From Rhizophagus clarus (taxonomy: Eukaryota > Glomeromycota > Glomeromycetes > Glomerales > Glomeraceae): a stretch of 64,000 nucleotides of DNA. Shown piece by piece: positions 31,107 to 43,478 of this stretch. Numbering within the stretch: the stretch's first letter is position 1; every line of letters starts with the position of its first letter. The notes beneath the pieces are model-generated. The model did not search any database, was not told where the DNA came from, and saw only the letters and a list, made by a program, of their open reading frames with translations. The stretch lies in contig BLAL01000246.1 in the NCBI GenBank assembly GCA_015698045.1, positions 1,054,001 through 1,118,000 of the forward strand. Direction: 5' to 3'. The position numbers were made by a program, and so were the translations under genes.

Positions 31107-31540
31107 TTTGTCCACTTCTCCTTTATTTTGTTTCTGTCTATTTTTCAGTTTTGGACAACTTTGTCCACTTTTTTTCGTCTCTGGACAACTTTGTCCACTT
31201 TTTTTTTTGACTTTGTCCTTTTTTTTCGTCTCTGGACAACTTTGTCCATTTTTACTTCACTTTTTTTTTCGTCTGGACAACTTTGTCCACTTTTTTTCGC
31301 TTTTTTTTTCGTCTAAACAATTTTGTCCACTTTTTTTTCACTTTTTTTTTCGTCTGGACAACTTTGTCGACTTTTTTTTCGCTTTTTTTTTCGTCTGGAC
31401 AACTTTGTCCACTTTTTTTTCACTTTTTTTTTCCATCTCCGGACAATTTTGTCCATTTTGTAAACTTATGAATCATGTTAATTTAATCTTCGCAATTAAA
31501 TATAACCAAATTTATTTATATACTAAAAGTGGACAATTTT
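31107..31540. repeat. Array of GGACAA-CT-TTGTCC palindromes
   Basis: About ten copies of the near-palindrome GGACAACTTTGTCC (or ATTTTGTCC variants), each followed by ACTTTTTTTTCGTCT-type spacers, at about 30-60-bp spacing. One copy stands isolated at 31529-31542. Each unit is an inverted repeat and could bind a dimeric protein. Confidence 0.85.
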
Positions 31541-31908
31541 GTCCACTTATTCGCAAATTTGCGATAATGTAAATTATTTGCAGATTTGCAGATTATTTGC
31601 GATACTATATAGATTTGCAGATTATTTGCGGATTTGTAGATTTGCGGGTTATTTGCAGTACTATAAATTATTTGCGGGTTATTTGCGGTACTATAAATTA
31701 TTTGCAGGTTTGCAGATTATTTGCGGATTTGCAGATTATTTGCAGGTTTGCGAATTATTTGTGGGTTTGCGAATTACTAAGCGCAATTGATTTCTAAAAC
31801 CCGCAATATTGCAGATTTTGGAAATCAATTGAGGACCTATCTTTAATGGTAGCAAATGTTTCTAGGTTAAAAAAAACATATATATAAGAAGAGTTTTAAA
31901 GGTATAAT

Positions 31909-32984
31909 TAGGGCTCCGATCGGTTTTGGTAATTACCGAACCGTACTGACCAGTTTCGGTATCAGAGTGGTTTCGGTTTTATGATTTATTGAACTGAAAC
32001 TTTCAGTTTCAGTATCGGTTTTGCGATTTACCAAACTAATTTACTGATAATAAAAATGTTTTTTTTATAAGAAAAACGTCTTTTTATTAAATAATGTAGT
32101 TAAAAAAAAAATGTTGCGAAACGTTTTTTACATAAATGTTTGATATAAAAAATAATGTTTTGCTACGTTATTTTTGTGAAACTTGTAAAAAACATTGCGA
32201 AACATTTTTTACATAAATGATTTGATAAAAAATAACGATTCGCAACGTTATTTTTGTGAACATTGTAAAAAACGTTGTGAAATGTTTTTTACATAAACGA
32301 TTTGATAAAAAATAACATTTCGCAACGTTATTTTTGTGAAACTTGTAAAAAATGTTGTGAAGCGTTTTTATATAAATGATTTGATAAAAAAAATAACGTT
32401 TTGCAATGTTATTTTTGCAGAACTTGTAAAAAACATTGTGAAACGTTTTTTACATAAACAATTTAATATGAAAAATAATGTTTTGCAACGTTATTTTTGC
32501 GAACATTGTAAAAAATGTTGCGAAACATTTTTTACATAAACGTTTGATATAAAAAAAATAATGTTTCGCAACGTTATTTTTGCGAAACTTGTAAAAAATG
32601 TTGCGAAACGTTTTTTACATTGGAAATTTAATATAAAAAATAACGTTTTGCAACGTTATTTTCCTTTTTATTTAAAAACGTTGTGAAACGTTTTTATAAA
32701 ATGATTTAATATAAAAAAAACGTCTCACAACATTTTTTTTTGTCACTTTAATAAAAAATGTTGTGAAACGTTTTTTTATGGATGATTTGATAAGAAAAAT
32801 CGTTTCACAACTTTTTTTTTGCTAAATGTTGCGAAACGTTTTTTTACTAAAAACGTTCGGTAAATCAGTTCAGTTTTCGGTAATTACTGATCGGTTTTGG
32901 TAATCATTAATACTGATACTGATTAATTCGGTTCAGTATCAGTTTTTGCAAAAACCGAACTGAACCGAACTGATCGGAGCCCTA
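31909..32984. mobile_element. Second non-autonomous hAT-like element, 1,076 bp, perfect 8-bp duplication
   Basis: GGTATAAT precedes (31901-31908) and follows (32985-32992) the element. The ends TAGGGCTCCGATCGGTT and the inverse of AACTGATCGGAGCCCTA match over 13 bases and start with TAGGG, like the intact hAT at 3250. The interior is a minisatellite of 8-9 diverged units of about 70 bp, each with AACGTTGCGAAACGTT-type palindromic arms. The subterminal parts repeat TTCGGTT/AACCGAA. No coding capacity. It starts 56 bp after the end of the preceding element's duplication. Confidence 0.88.
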
Positions 32985-34132
32985 GGTATAATATCAAAAC
33001 TTACCAAAAATCCAATACTAAAATACTGGAAGAAACCTACAAAAAAAAAAGAAAATATTAAAGTAAAAAGCAAATCAAAGAAAATAAGTTTCAAAATTAC
33101 AATTCCAAAACTTACTAGTATTTATCGCTTAAATTTGAAATTGAGACTTATAAAAGAGAAAAATGAAATATTAAAAAATGGTTCATTAAATAAAATAATA
33201 AATCAAAAAATTCTTTAATTCTCTTACCAAAATATGAAATTCATATGTCCAGATCTGTCTAAAAAAAAAGAAAATTTAAAATGTTAATAAATGTTTTGTT
33301 ATTGTAAAAATAAGAAATTAAGGAAATCAACCATCCAGAATCTTACACGCGTCTAAAGCTGAAATGAGATGAACCTAAAAAAAAGAAAGATTAATAACAA
33401 AGATAAAAAAAATTAAAAAAAGTCAAATTACAAATTACTTACGTTTTTGTATTTCAGCAAAATTTTTTCTTACAAATCTTTAAAAACAAATCCAATTGAA
33501 TTTATTTATGCATAAAAAAAATATCACTTATTATACAAACATAGTAACCATTTTGTAATTTACACATCAAAAAAACTTAAAAGCTGTCTAAATAATGAAA
33601 TTGTTAGTTACTGTTTCGTTAAGTAAAAGATTATGAAAATAAAGAATGCATCATAACCTGCGCATCTAAAGATCTGAAAACATAAATCAAAAATATTATT
33701 TCTTTATCACTAGCATCAAGATCAGGAATTTTTTTAAGTCAACCAGATGTATTTCTTTGATGTTGATCTATAATTTCAAGATCTGATGATATTTCAAATT
33801 TCTCCTACAAAATTTCCTGAAGTCTAGAAAAGAGAAAAAAAAACTGTTAGTAAAGTTTGTTAAAATAAAATTATAAGATAAAATTTTTCACTTACTGGGA
33901 TCTAAGTTCAAATGAACCATTTAAAAGAAAAGAAAACAAATTATTAAAAATGATTCATTAAAATAAAAACAATTAAAAGAAAAATGGAAAAACCTTACTG
34001 AATTTTGCATCTAAAAAGACTAAAAAAACCAACTTAAAGCTACTTGTCCATTTAGTCTTTTATTAGAACATCCTATACAGGAACATTTTTGGTATTATAT
34101 TAAAAAGAAATGGGTTTTTTTTCAACAGAAAA

Positions 34133-34640
34133 TACAAGTGAAATGGAAAAGAGAAAGAAAAGACAAAGAAAGAAAAGGGAAGGGGAAGACAAGGTGAAGG
34201 GAATAATGAAGGATAGGGAAAAGATAAATGGAAAGAAAATACAAAAAAAGGAAAGGATAAAGGAAAGAAAGGATGTTTAATTAAAAGTTTAAAATTTAAG
34301 CTTTTAATTGAATTATATTAAGACAAATAGTTATATATTTTATACTAATTAAGGCCAAACAGTTTACTATTTTTTAAGTTACATATTTTATCTCAATTCA
34401 CTATAGTTAATAATTAGTCTTTCTGGCAAAAGTTAAAAATTGGCCTTTAATTTTGAATCACATGATATACTCTTGATAATCGATCAAACTTTTTTTTGAC
34501 TTTTTTAAATTATTTATATTTTTTTCCTTTTCTTTTTCATTTACTTTGTACCTTTACTTCCCTTTATCCTCTTATCCATCCTTCGTCCTTCACTCTTTCA
34601 CTTTCCTTTCATCATTCTTCTCCTTCTCTTCTCTCTTTTA
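34133..34640. repeat. Homopurine tract and inverted homopyrimidine tract
   Basis: 34133-34275 is almost purely A/G (AAAGAAAAGGGAAGGGGAAG type). 34520-34640 is almost purely C/T (CCTTTATCCTCTTATCCATC type). They face each other about 250 bp apart as imperfect inverses and may be the ends of a decayed element or fold as a long purine-pyrimidine hairpin. Confidence 0.55.
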
Positions 34641-35841
34641 TTTATAGAAAACCAGTTAGAATTAATCCAGATATACAGGCATATTTTTATAATTTAAAAA
34701 CTTTAAAAAAATATAAAAAAAATTTTTTTTTTTTTTTAGTAGGAAAATGGCTTCAAAGTTGAATACACAGAATCCAAATAGTTAAGTTTCAATTATCAAA
34801 ACTTTTCTGACTTTAATTTATTTAAAAAAAAATACCATTTTTTTCTTTTTATTTTTTAGGGAAAATGGTTCTAAAGTTGAATACCAAAATAAAGGATAGT
34901 CCATTTAAAACTAATATTTACAAAAGTAAAATTTCAAAATATGGAGTGTCTTTTTTCATTAAAGGTTGTGATACATAATTTGTAATACACTGTTAGGTTA
35001 TAACTGATGCTTTGAATAGTTCTTTTTCATCATCATCTGAATCAGATGATGATTGTTATCTATAATTAAAAATGCATGAATAGTTAATTAAAAATTTACT
35101 AAATTTTTTATTATAATATTCTTATCTGATTTATCTTCAATTATGCATAGTATATTCTTTCCTTTTTCATTAACTTTTTGTTTTTTAATTACTTTTTTAT
35201 CATTTTCCAGAACTTTTCATACTAAAATTTCCTTTTTTTTTTTTTCTGATATTTGACATACAAAATTAACACATTTAGTAAGATGTCCATAATAAAGTTT
35301 AGCTTTATTTGAAACAAAGCAGTCAGGCTTAAGTGAAGTTACAGATAATGTATATTCTTTTATACAAAATTTATAAATTGCTTGCTTATTGGTCATTTTC
35401 TTTGGTGGATCAATTAATGTAAAAAACTTGCGAAAGTTATGTGACTTTTTACCTATTTTTATAAAATATTTTGTAACGCAAAATATTTTTCAAACTTTAT
35501 ATTGAAAATAAATACAATAGCTAGAAACGTATTTTTAGAGTTACGTATTAGCTTTTTATTCAGACAAAGAACATCTTCTAAAAGGATAAAACTCATTCTT
35601 TATTATAAATATTTTTACTATATATTTCTCATATTAAAATTTTAATTTAAATAATCAGGCTGATAAAATACTATATGATGATCAAGTTGTACAACATTTT
35701 ATTGGTTTATATAAATGATTATTTAAATGACAGTTAAATAACATCAAATGACCTGTCATATGATGTCATTTTCCATCATTGCTTCGCTTTGCAAGATTGG
35801 TATTTATATTTGTCTCATATATAGGTAAGATTTAAAGGTAA

Positions 35842-36085
35842 GACTTAGCCAGGTGAATTTTTTTTATATTTCTTCTTTGTTTAAAGATTGTAAGAGAAGG
35901 CTTTGGGTACCTATTAAAAGATATATTAGGATTCAAAAAAATTTTATCTGCCCTGAAAAATGATATCTAGCCCTTAACTTCAAAATGAATTTCTGTATAT
36001 TAAGAAATTAATAATTATATGCTAAAATATGATCTATATCTTTTTAACTTTATTTTTGAATATAAAAAAAATTCACATCTAAGTC
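35842..36085. repeat. Possible small inverted-repeat element
   Basis: GACTTAGCCAGGTGAATTTTTTTTATATT and its approximate inverse ending at 36085 share about 25 of 28 positions. The spacing of about 245 bp is MITE-like. No target duplication could be confirmed. Confidence 0.4.
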
Positions 36086-36902
36086 AAGTCTTAGGTGTAA
36101 ATTTTTTATTTTATTTATGTTTATAAATCAGTTTTAGAATTAATTCTATGATAATAAAATCTGGTATACTTTAATAATAGGCTTGAAGAACTGTTTTTTT
36201 AGCATTCTTGATACTTCAGTACTCAATACTAAAAAGGTTTTTTAAATGTAAGCTGAATGGTATATTTTTTTCATTATATTATTTAAAATTAAAATTAGAT
36301 CAGTATGTTAATAATGATATTATTTTTATCTTGAAAACTAAAAATTTGGATAAGGAGATATGTTAACAGGATTTGAGTCCAGCTTGATTTTAAGCTTGAA
36401 TTTTATATTAGATTTTAATATATTTCTTGGACTTATAAGCTAATTTGAAGTTAAACATAAATTTTGTATATTGAAAAATAAGCTGGAAGGTCTTACACTA
36501 TTTTATACTTATTCAAAAATTTTGTTTCGGAACTTTTATATATATCTATATAATTTAATGAATAAAGTTTTACAATATTTTAATTCTGCCTAAAATTCTA
36601 TTTTGATTTTTAATAAAATAATAATCATTAATTTTTAAAAAAATTCTAATTTCCAACATATTTTTTTTATTTTTACTATTTTTGAGCTTTTAATTATTTA
36701 TTTATATTTAGCAAAAAAATTAAATTAAAATTATTAAAATTAAAATTATCCTATTAAAGTTTCAGAATTATTATATTAATAAAATAAATTTATATAAATA
36801 TATTAATAATTTAATATACAATATATATATATATATAATAAAAATTTATATTTTACAATAATATTTTTTTTTATTTTAATAGTAGTTAAAATTGGTTTAT
36901 AT

Positions 36903-37084
36903 TATAGATGCCATCCAAATTACTTTAAGTAAATCTCAAATTAGTTTGTATATTTTGGCTGGTATAATTCCTAAATCCCAAATGTATAAATTACAAAATT
37001 TATATATAATTTGTAAATTAATTTGGATTTGTACATTTGGGATATTATAATCCCAAATTATTTTGGATTTGGATAGCATCTATA
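36903..37084. mobile_element. 182-bp MITE with perfect 8-bp duplication
   Basis: GTTTATAT occurs at 36895-36902 and 37085-37092. The ends are TATAGATGCCATCCAAAT and the inverse of ATTTGGATAGCATCTATA, which match closely. The interior contains a second inverted pair around AATCCCAAATG. An 8-bp duplication suggests a hAT-driven MITE. Confidence 0.82.
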
Positions 37085-37092
37085 GTTTATAT

Positions 37093-38920
37093 AATATAAC
37101 AGATTATTATAAATAAATAATTTTATTTATTTTATTTTATTTTTATTATTATAGTTTAGAATCTAATTAATAAATTATATTTTTTTTTTAATAAAATTAA
37201 TTTAAATATAAAGATATTTAAAACTTGTAAAATAATTAAGATATTGTTATACATCATATTTATTGAATTATTTAAATAAAGAATATGACTTTTTTTTGAG
37301 AGTACTATATATAGAAAGATACTATAGTTCACAATATATATAATATATTGATAATTTATTACTTTTATATGTGTAATTACTAATTATTGATATTTTTAAT
37401 AATAGTTAAATATAATAAAATTTATTTTTGTATTAAATTATTATAATTTATAAGCTTAACTTTTATTTAATTTTCTTTTTATAATATTAAAATTGAATAA
37501 CAGAAATAAAATAAATATTAAAAAAAAAAATGTTAGATATTTGTATTTTATATTCTAGTAAGCATTTAATTACACATTTAATAATAAGTTTAACAACACA
37601 ATTTGATAATGGTTTTGAAGCATAATTCTTTCATTATTTAATAATTAATTCATTATTATCTGCTAGATTATAATAACTTCTCACGCTGGCGGCACTCCAT
37701 GCTCTCTGCAAGCAATCATATTATGAGTTTTAAAATGGCAAAAAAAACTTGCCATTTATCAACCCACTAGCTGTTGTCATTGTAACTTTAACGTGACATG
37801 ATGTAATGTCAAAATTGATTAGGATAAAAATTAATCTTTCCTTCAAAAGGAAAATTATATAACAAAAGCGAGTTATAAATAATAAATATATAACCTATCC
37901 AATGAACATCATGTGAGATGTCGTAATACTGTATATCGTGGGCTCGGGCATCAGAGATATATTTTGTTTTATGTAAAGTATTCGGATATTTAAAATCCCC
38001 AAAAAATTTTTTCTGGAGGTATTTTATACGGAGGCACTTATTTAACTACTTTAAATACAAATCCAAAAATAGCTATTCAAATATCATAATGGAATCAAAT
38101 ATTATGGTTAGTTGGGGAGAAAAATTTATTGTTTCACAAAATCATAAGAACTCTCTTCTTTTAACCTTGAGGGATATTGTTTGTGCGAATATTTGATATT
38201 GTAATTCGAGTCACTCCCGCGTGTTTCAAATTTATTTATAACATAGCTAAATCTAAAATTGCAAATCAAGGTTTTTTTTTTCTGTGATACGTAAATAAAA
38301 TCGAAAAATCAAATAAATCCGCCATGATGGTGTAACATCCTGCACGTCGGGTTTACGAGTTATAACTGGCAGTTTCAATGATTTATCCGGAAATTTTTTT
38401 TTTCTTTTTTTGAAAAGCCGAATTATAAGCTTAGAATAGTTTAAATAAAGTATATAACAATGATTTGATGTTCATTTCGTCAGTATTACTTTTTCAAATC
38501 ATCATTTATTTTTTTTTTTTTTTAACAATAATAATTATAATTATTAGTAGTTGATTATGATAACTTTTTTTATTTAATCTTAGCTAAAAAGCCACAAACA
38601 AGTATTTGGTCTAGTTAGATTTACAGTAAAGAATATCTGTTACATCACGCATGTTGATCGTGAAAGTGTGGAACCACGTCCAACATTTTTAAATAAAAAT
38701 GTTGTGATTGAATAAACAATGGAAATAATGAAAAGACGAAGTTCTCCCTTTAGTATAAAAAGACAAAGATGCCCCCTTTAAAAGTCTAAAAATTATAAAT
38801 AAGTTAGATTTATCTTTTTTTTTTTTCATGATAATAAATACGCACATAATATATATATAATTTAAATATATATACACATTTTTCATATATTCATATTCTA
38901 TATTTTAAGCCTTTATAAAC
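37093..38920. other. Spacer upstream of BTB-TLDc gene, no gene
   Basis: AT-rich with no coding frame. From about 37,680 the composition becomes less extreme. T runs occur near 38,395-38,410 and 38,505-38,525. An ATATATATATAATT segment at 38,850 lies about 70 bp before the ATG at 38921 and may be promoter DNA. Confidence 0.45.
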
Positions 38921-39153
38921 ATGTCTAATGAATTTGTATACTATGGAGATTCATCTAGCGATGTTGTCATTCAGGCCGGAGAATTTCCTAACCTTAAAAA
39001 AATGTTTGTTCATTCTGATATTTTAAAAGAAAAATCTCCTTATTTTCGTGTTGCTTTATCAACGACATGGGCAAAAAAAGAAGGAGGAAAGATCATTCTA
39101 AAGAAACCAAATATAACTTATACAGTTTTTAATATTATAATAGAGTAAGTTTC

Positions 39154-39197
<44 letters not shown>

Positions 39198-40643
39198 AAA
39201 ATCTATACATATAAGATATATTATTATATTACATTCTTTATTAAATTTTTTCGTCAATATTCTTTTCTTAGATATTTTTATACGAATAATTTACCTTTGG
39301 ATCAACACGATGGTTCAACGATACTTGATCTGTTAATAGCATCTGATGAACTTTTAATCAATGAATTACTTGATCATATTCAAGATCATTTAATTAACGT
39401 AAAAACAGAATGGTTAAAAAAGAACTTTTCAACAGTTTTACATGTTGTCTTTGAAAGAGAAACATGCAAAGGTTTACAAATTTACTGTATGGATAAAATT
39501 TGTTGGAACCCAAAAATAATTTTTGATAGTAAAGAATTTTTAAAATTTGAAGATTATATTCTTGTTGCATTGTTAAAACAAGAAAATTTACAAATTGAGG
39601 AAATCGAACTTTGGGATTATTTAATTAAATGGGGAATAGCTCAATTACAACAACAAAAAGATTATTTTAATGAAGAACAAGAAACTTATAATAATAACAA
39701 TAATAATAATAATCATAATATTTCTAATGATAATAATATAAATAATAATAATGATAATATTGATGATAATAATGATACTATCACTACTGCTGATACTATC
39801 CCTACCACTGTTAATAATACTACCATTAATACTACTACTTCAATAGATTTATTAAATTGGAATAAACAAGATTTACAAGAATTGGGTAATATATTAAAAG
39901 AATGTATTCCTTTAATTAGATTTTCAGAATTTACCTCAGGAGAATTTTATGATAAAATTTGGCCTTTAAAAGATATTTTACCACTTGAATTAAGACAAAA
40001 CATTACAGACTTTCAAAAAAATCCCGAAAATTTCTCTATTTTACCTCCAAGAAAACCAATCATTTCAATCGATTCAAACCTTATCAAACCACAACAGGCA
40101 TCAAAAATTCCTGATTGGATTGAAGTACAAACGAATTCACCATATAATTCGACTAGGGTTAGATATGAATTTAAATTATTAGTAAGAGGTAGTAGAGATG
40201 GATTCACTCCCAAAGTATTTCATGAAAAATGTGATCATAAAGGCCCAAATGTTGTTGTATTAAAAATTCGTGGATCAGGTCAGATTATTGGTGGTTATAA
40301 TCCTATCGGTTGGAGAAGTTTACAGACACAACGTTGGCAATATACAAAAGATAGTTTTTTATTTTCTTTTGGTAATCGTGGAAGTATTGATGAAGCAAAA
40401 TTAAGTCGCATAACTCCTGGATTTGAAGCCATCTATGATGATCCTTCATTTGGCCCTTGTTTTGGTAAAACTGATTTAGATATGAGAAAACAATTTAATG
40501 AAGAAAATTGTTCTGCTAAATTAAGATGTTATAAATATGCGATCACAAACACTTCTAAATTTGCCGTTGATGATTATGAAGTATTCCAGGTTTTATGTCA
40601 TAATGTAAGTATCGGTAATAGATGGCTTTGTAATTTAATGTAA
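38921..40643 (+). CDS. BTB-BACK-TLDc protein, two exons, 531 aa
   Basis: The ATG is at 38921. Exon 1 ends at 39144 (GA|GTAAGT); exon 2 begins at 39272 after TTTCTTAG. The joined codon is Glu and the whole frame closes at 40643. Residues 1-110 are a BTB domain (MFVHSDILKEKSPYFRVALS, then FNIIIE-YFYTN spanning the junction). Residues about 110-225 form a BACK-like helical region (WLKKNFSTVLHVVF, LEFKFEDYILVALLK-like). An Asn-rich, low-complexity insert (residues about 230-275) is encoded by AAT repeats. The C-terminal 180 residues are a TLDc domain (FKLLVRGSRDGFTPKVFHEKC, IIGGYNPIGW, YEVFQVL). BTB-TLDc proteins are expanded in Rhizophagus. BTB-BACK domains usually recruit cullin-3, so a ubiquitin-ligase adaptor role is probable. 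Confidence 0.88.
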
Positions 40644-41122
40644 TTGATTATGCACAAATCAAGGCATGTTCAAATTGTTTTAACTTGCATACAAAGAGAA
40701 TAAAAACTTTTGTAATTTATGTATATAGTAAAAAAAAGAAATTACTTTACGAAAAAACATTTTATTAACGCGATTTATTTTTATTTATTTATTAGTTAAA
40801 AGTTCAAAATAATTCTTTGCAGAGCGAAGATCCATAAAGCGATTCATCATATTACAAGGTCATCCTTAATACCCTTAAAGCCCTTTAATGGTTTAATTAA
40901 TATCAAGTCAGTATAATAAGCATTGTAAAATCATGTTATTTGTGATATATTAGCATTCATTTTTGTACTGTATAATAGTTTTTCTTTTTTAAACTTCCAA
41001 TTTTATAATTATTAATAACAAATGTACTCTAGAATTTAATGCAATTATTACGTAAAAGGAGAGAATTTTTTTATTTTAATATAGTTTTTTTAATAAAGTA
41101 ATAATAAATTAAACCTTTATTT

Positions 41123-41165
<43 letters not shown>

Positions 41166-42044
41166 CCCCCAATTTTTTATTACTTGTGCTTCAAGGAGTT
41201 GTCAAACCTAAGACGCGAAAAATTTTTTTTTTGCTCTTTTTGTGTAAATTATCGGAATTTTTCGTAAATTATTATGCAAAGAAAAAAATAATTTATATCT
41301 CATATCTCACAAATAATATTAGTTTCTTTGTGTTGCATAATGCATATTTTGTAATTTATACTAATTTATTGATTTATAATTTTTCTTTTTAAGAACAAAA
41401 AAAAAAAAAAAAAAAGATTTTAAGATGAAAAGAATACTGAGGATAAAAAGAGGCTTTACTTGAACCAGTACATTTCTTATCATCTTATGATGGATTAGAT
41501 GGGTGTACGAGATTAAATAAAAAATAAACATGGCGAAAATAAAAATAAAAAAAAAAAAATATTTATTAATTTCGGCCAAAAAAAAAGTAGCGCAAGAAAT
41601 TCAGCCCTTGACCCCTTGACGCTACTCACCGTACATCTAATTATGCATATTGGAAGATTTGAATGAGAATGATATGAAAAAAAATATATGGAAAATGAGG
41701 GCGATACAAGATACTTTTTTCAGAAAATTTGAGAAAGAAAATTAAAATTTCAAAATGGAAATATTATGAGTAAAGAAGTAAATTATGTGCATGGAATATG
41801 AAGATACGCACGCAATCAGCAATGAGAAATAAATTATTGATCGACATCCAGTAAGAAGTGTGATCATAACAAAATGTGATCATAACGGGTAAATTTTATC
41901 AAATAAAACTATTCCTCTTCAACACGTGGACAATTTGGAGTATTTTTGATCGCAATGAAATATTTTTATTTTAATATATTTTATATAAAAGAATTCGCTA
42001 AAAAAGTCCTTCAAACTTAATAACTTGACCAAGATCGGAATAAA
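40644..42044. other. Intergenic, poly-A/T runs
   Basis: No gene. A run of about 34 A lies at 41129-41162 after a T run, and another A run lies at 41398-41415. The segment 41,600-42,040 is ordinary AT-rich spacer leading into the 3' end of the methyltransferase gene. Confidence 0.5.
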
Positions 42045-43478
42045 TTATTCTTTTTCAAACAAATAATGGCCAACACACCAAGTATTTCCATTATTGTAAC
42101 TAAACATTTCAGCAACAGCAAGATAAAATATTCTCCATCTGTGATACCAAATAACAGCATCTTGTTTTCCTGTATTTTTTTTAGAAAAAAATACGATATA
42201 TTAATTAGTGATATATGTAGATATATACACTAAATTTTAGATTAACTTACCACCATAAGTTTTAGCGAGATGTTCCACTGCAGTTTTCTTATTTTTATCT
42301 AATAACTTTAACCATTCCTCAGAAGTTTTACCATAATGTTTACCATTAATAACCCATTGATCAACCAGACGTAATTGACGCTGAAAATAAAGGAACAAAT
42401 CAACGGAAGGCATCGTTCCGCCCGTAAAAAAATGTTTTGACATCCAACCATCTCCAACGGTGAAATCATATGGTTGATCAACATGACAAAATATATGAAT
42501 AAATAACAATCCCTTTGGTTTTATCCACTTTGAAATTTTCTCAAATAAAAATTCATAATTTTTCATATGTTCAAACATTTCAACCGTCATAATACGATCA
42601 AATCTATATAACGTTTTTCAGATTACCAAAAACTTGAGAAGAATCGCGAAAAAAATAAAATACTTACTGAATTGAAGAATCAAAATCGAATTCCTTGATA
42701 TCTGCAGTGATGACTTTTAAATTTTCAAACCCATTTTGTTTTGCAATTGATTCGATGTGTTCTCTTTGAGTGCTTGAATTCGATAATGCCGTAATTTTCG
42801 CGTTGGGATATTTCTAAAATTGGATAACAAAAATGATTATAATTAGGATAATATTCTAAAAAATGATATCAAACGAAATCATTTAATTATCATACCTCGC
42901 ATAAATACAAACTTAAACTTCCCCAACCGCAACCTAGATCAAGGATTTCCATTCCATCTGATAATCGAGCTTTAACACAATAGGATTCTAACATTGCTTC
43001 TTCTGCCACGTCCAAGCTTTCGTTTCCTAAATAACATATACATTACTATTGAATTCATCATTTTCCAAATGTAAAAATGGAAATTACCTTTAGGAAAGAG
43101 ACAAGAAGAATATTTCATTCTTTTTCCTAAGCAAGCTTTTATAAATTCTGTTGAAACCTATAATATAAAAATTTAATAATTTAACCTACATATGTTACGA
43201 ATTAATTATTAAACAATTTTTACCTCATAATGCTGTTCATTAGCTTTATCAGTATGTTCAGCAATTGGTTTTTCTTTCAATGAATTAACATAATCTAATT
43301 TTCTTTGGCAATTTTTGGCTACGTCACCTAAATTAATCCAATCCAATCTTTCTTTTAATAAATATCGAACAGCTACTCGAAGCACAAAATCTGGAAGCAA
43401 TCCACGATCTAATAATGGTTCATACCAAATTGGTTTAGCAACTTTATTATTATTATTATCAGTATTATCAGTTGACAT
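42045..43478 (-). CDS. SAM-dependent methyltransferase of the cyclopropane-synthase / coclaurine N-methyltransferase type, 6 exons, 359 aa
   Basis: Minus-strand ATG at 43478. Exons (high to low): 43478-43224, 43157-43088, 43026-42896, 42813-42668, 42603-42251, 42169-42045. All five introns are GT-AG and the phases close exactly. The N-terminal 85 residues hold a helical region (KPIWYEPLLDRGLLPDFVLR). The SAM-binding motif LDLGCGWGSLSLYLCE is in exon 3, KYPNAKITALSNS and VITADIKEFDF in exon 4, and FDRIMTVEMFEHM with IFCHVDQPYDF in exon 5. The C-terminus is WYHRWRIFYLAVAEMF. Length and motif order match fungal and plant members of the CFAS/CNMT family. They methylate lipids or small amines; the substrate here is unknown. 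It is probably cytosolic, with no signal peptide. Confidence 0.88.

Larger units (their letters stand above)
30310..31845. mobile_element. Non-autonomous hAT-like element, 1,536 bp, perfect 8-bp duplication
   Basis: ATGGTAGC lies at 30302-30309 and again at 31846-31853, a perfect 8-bp target duplication. Between them the ends read TAAAGATGTGTC and, inverted, TAAAGATAGGTC. Both subterminal zones carry many TTTGCAGATTATTTGCGG-type units in inverted orientation (30330-30450 against 31550-31790). There is no transposase. It holds a short coding segment and a palindrome array (separate entries). The 8-bp duplication suits the hAT superfamily. Confidence 0.85.
32993..36902. other. AT-rich desert, no gene
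   Basis: No intact gene. It holds repeated short segments of the form AAAATGGYTCTAAAGTTGAATACC (34743 and 34862), a homopurine/homopyrimidine pair and a possible MITE, entered separately. Confidence 0.55.

Noticed and set aside
31283-31572. Open frames rich in Phe and Ser across the palindrome array
   Set aside because: They translate the T-rich GGACAACTTTGTCC array in several frames at once, so they are repeat artefacts.
41129-41162. Poly-A tail of a processed pseudogene or LINE
   Set aside because: No coding relic precedes it and no target duplication flanks it. It is likely a simple A run in AT-rich spacer.
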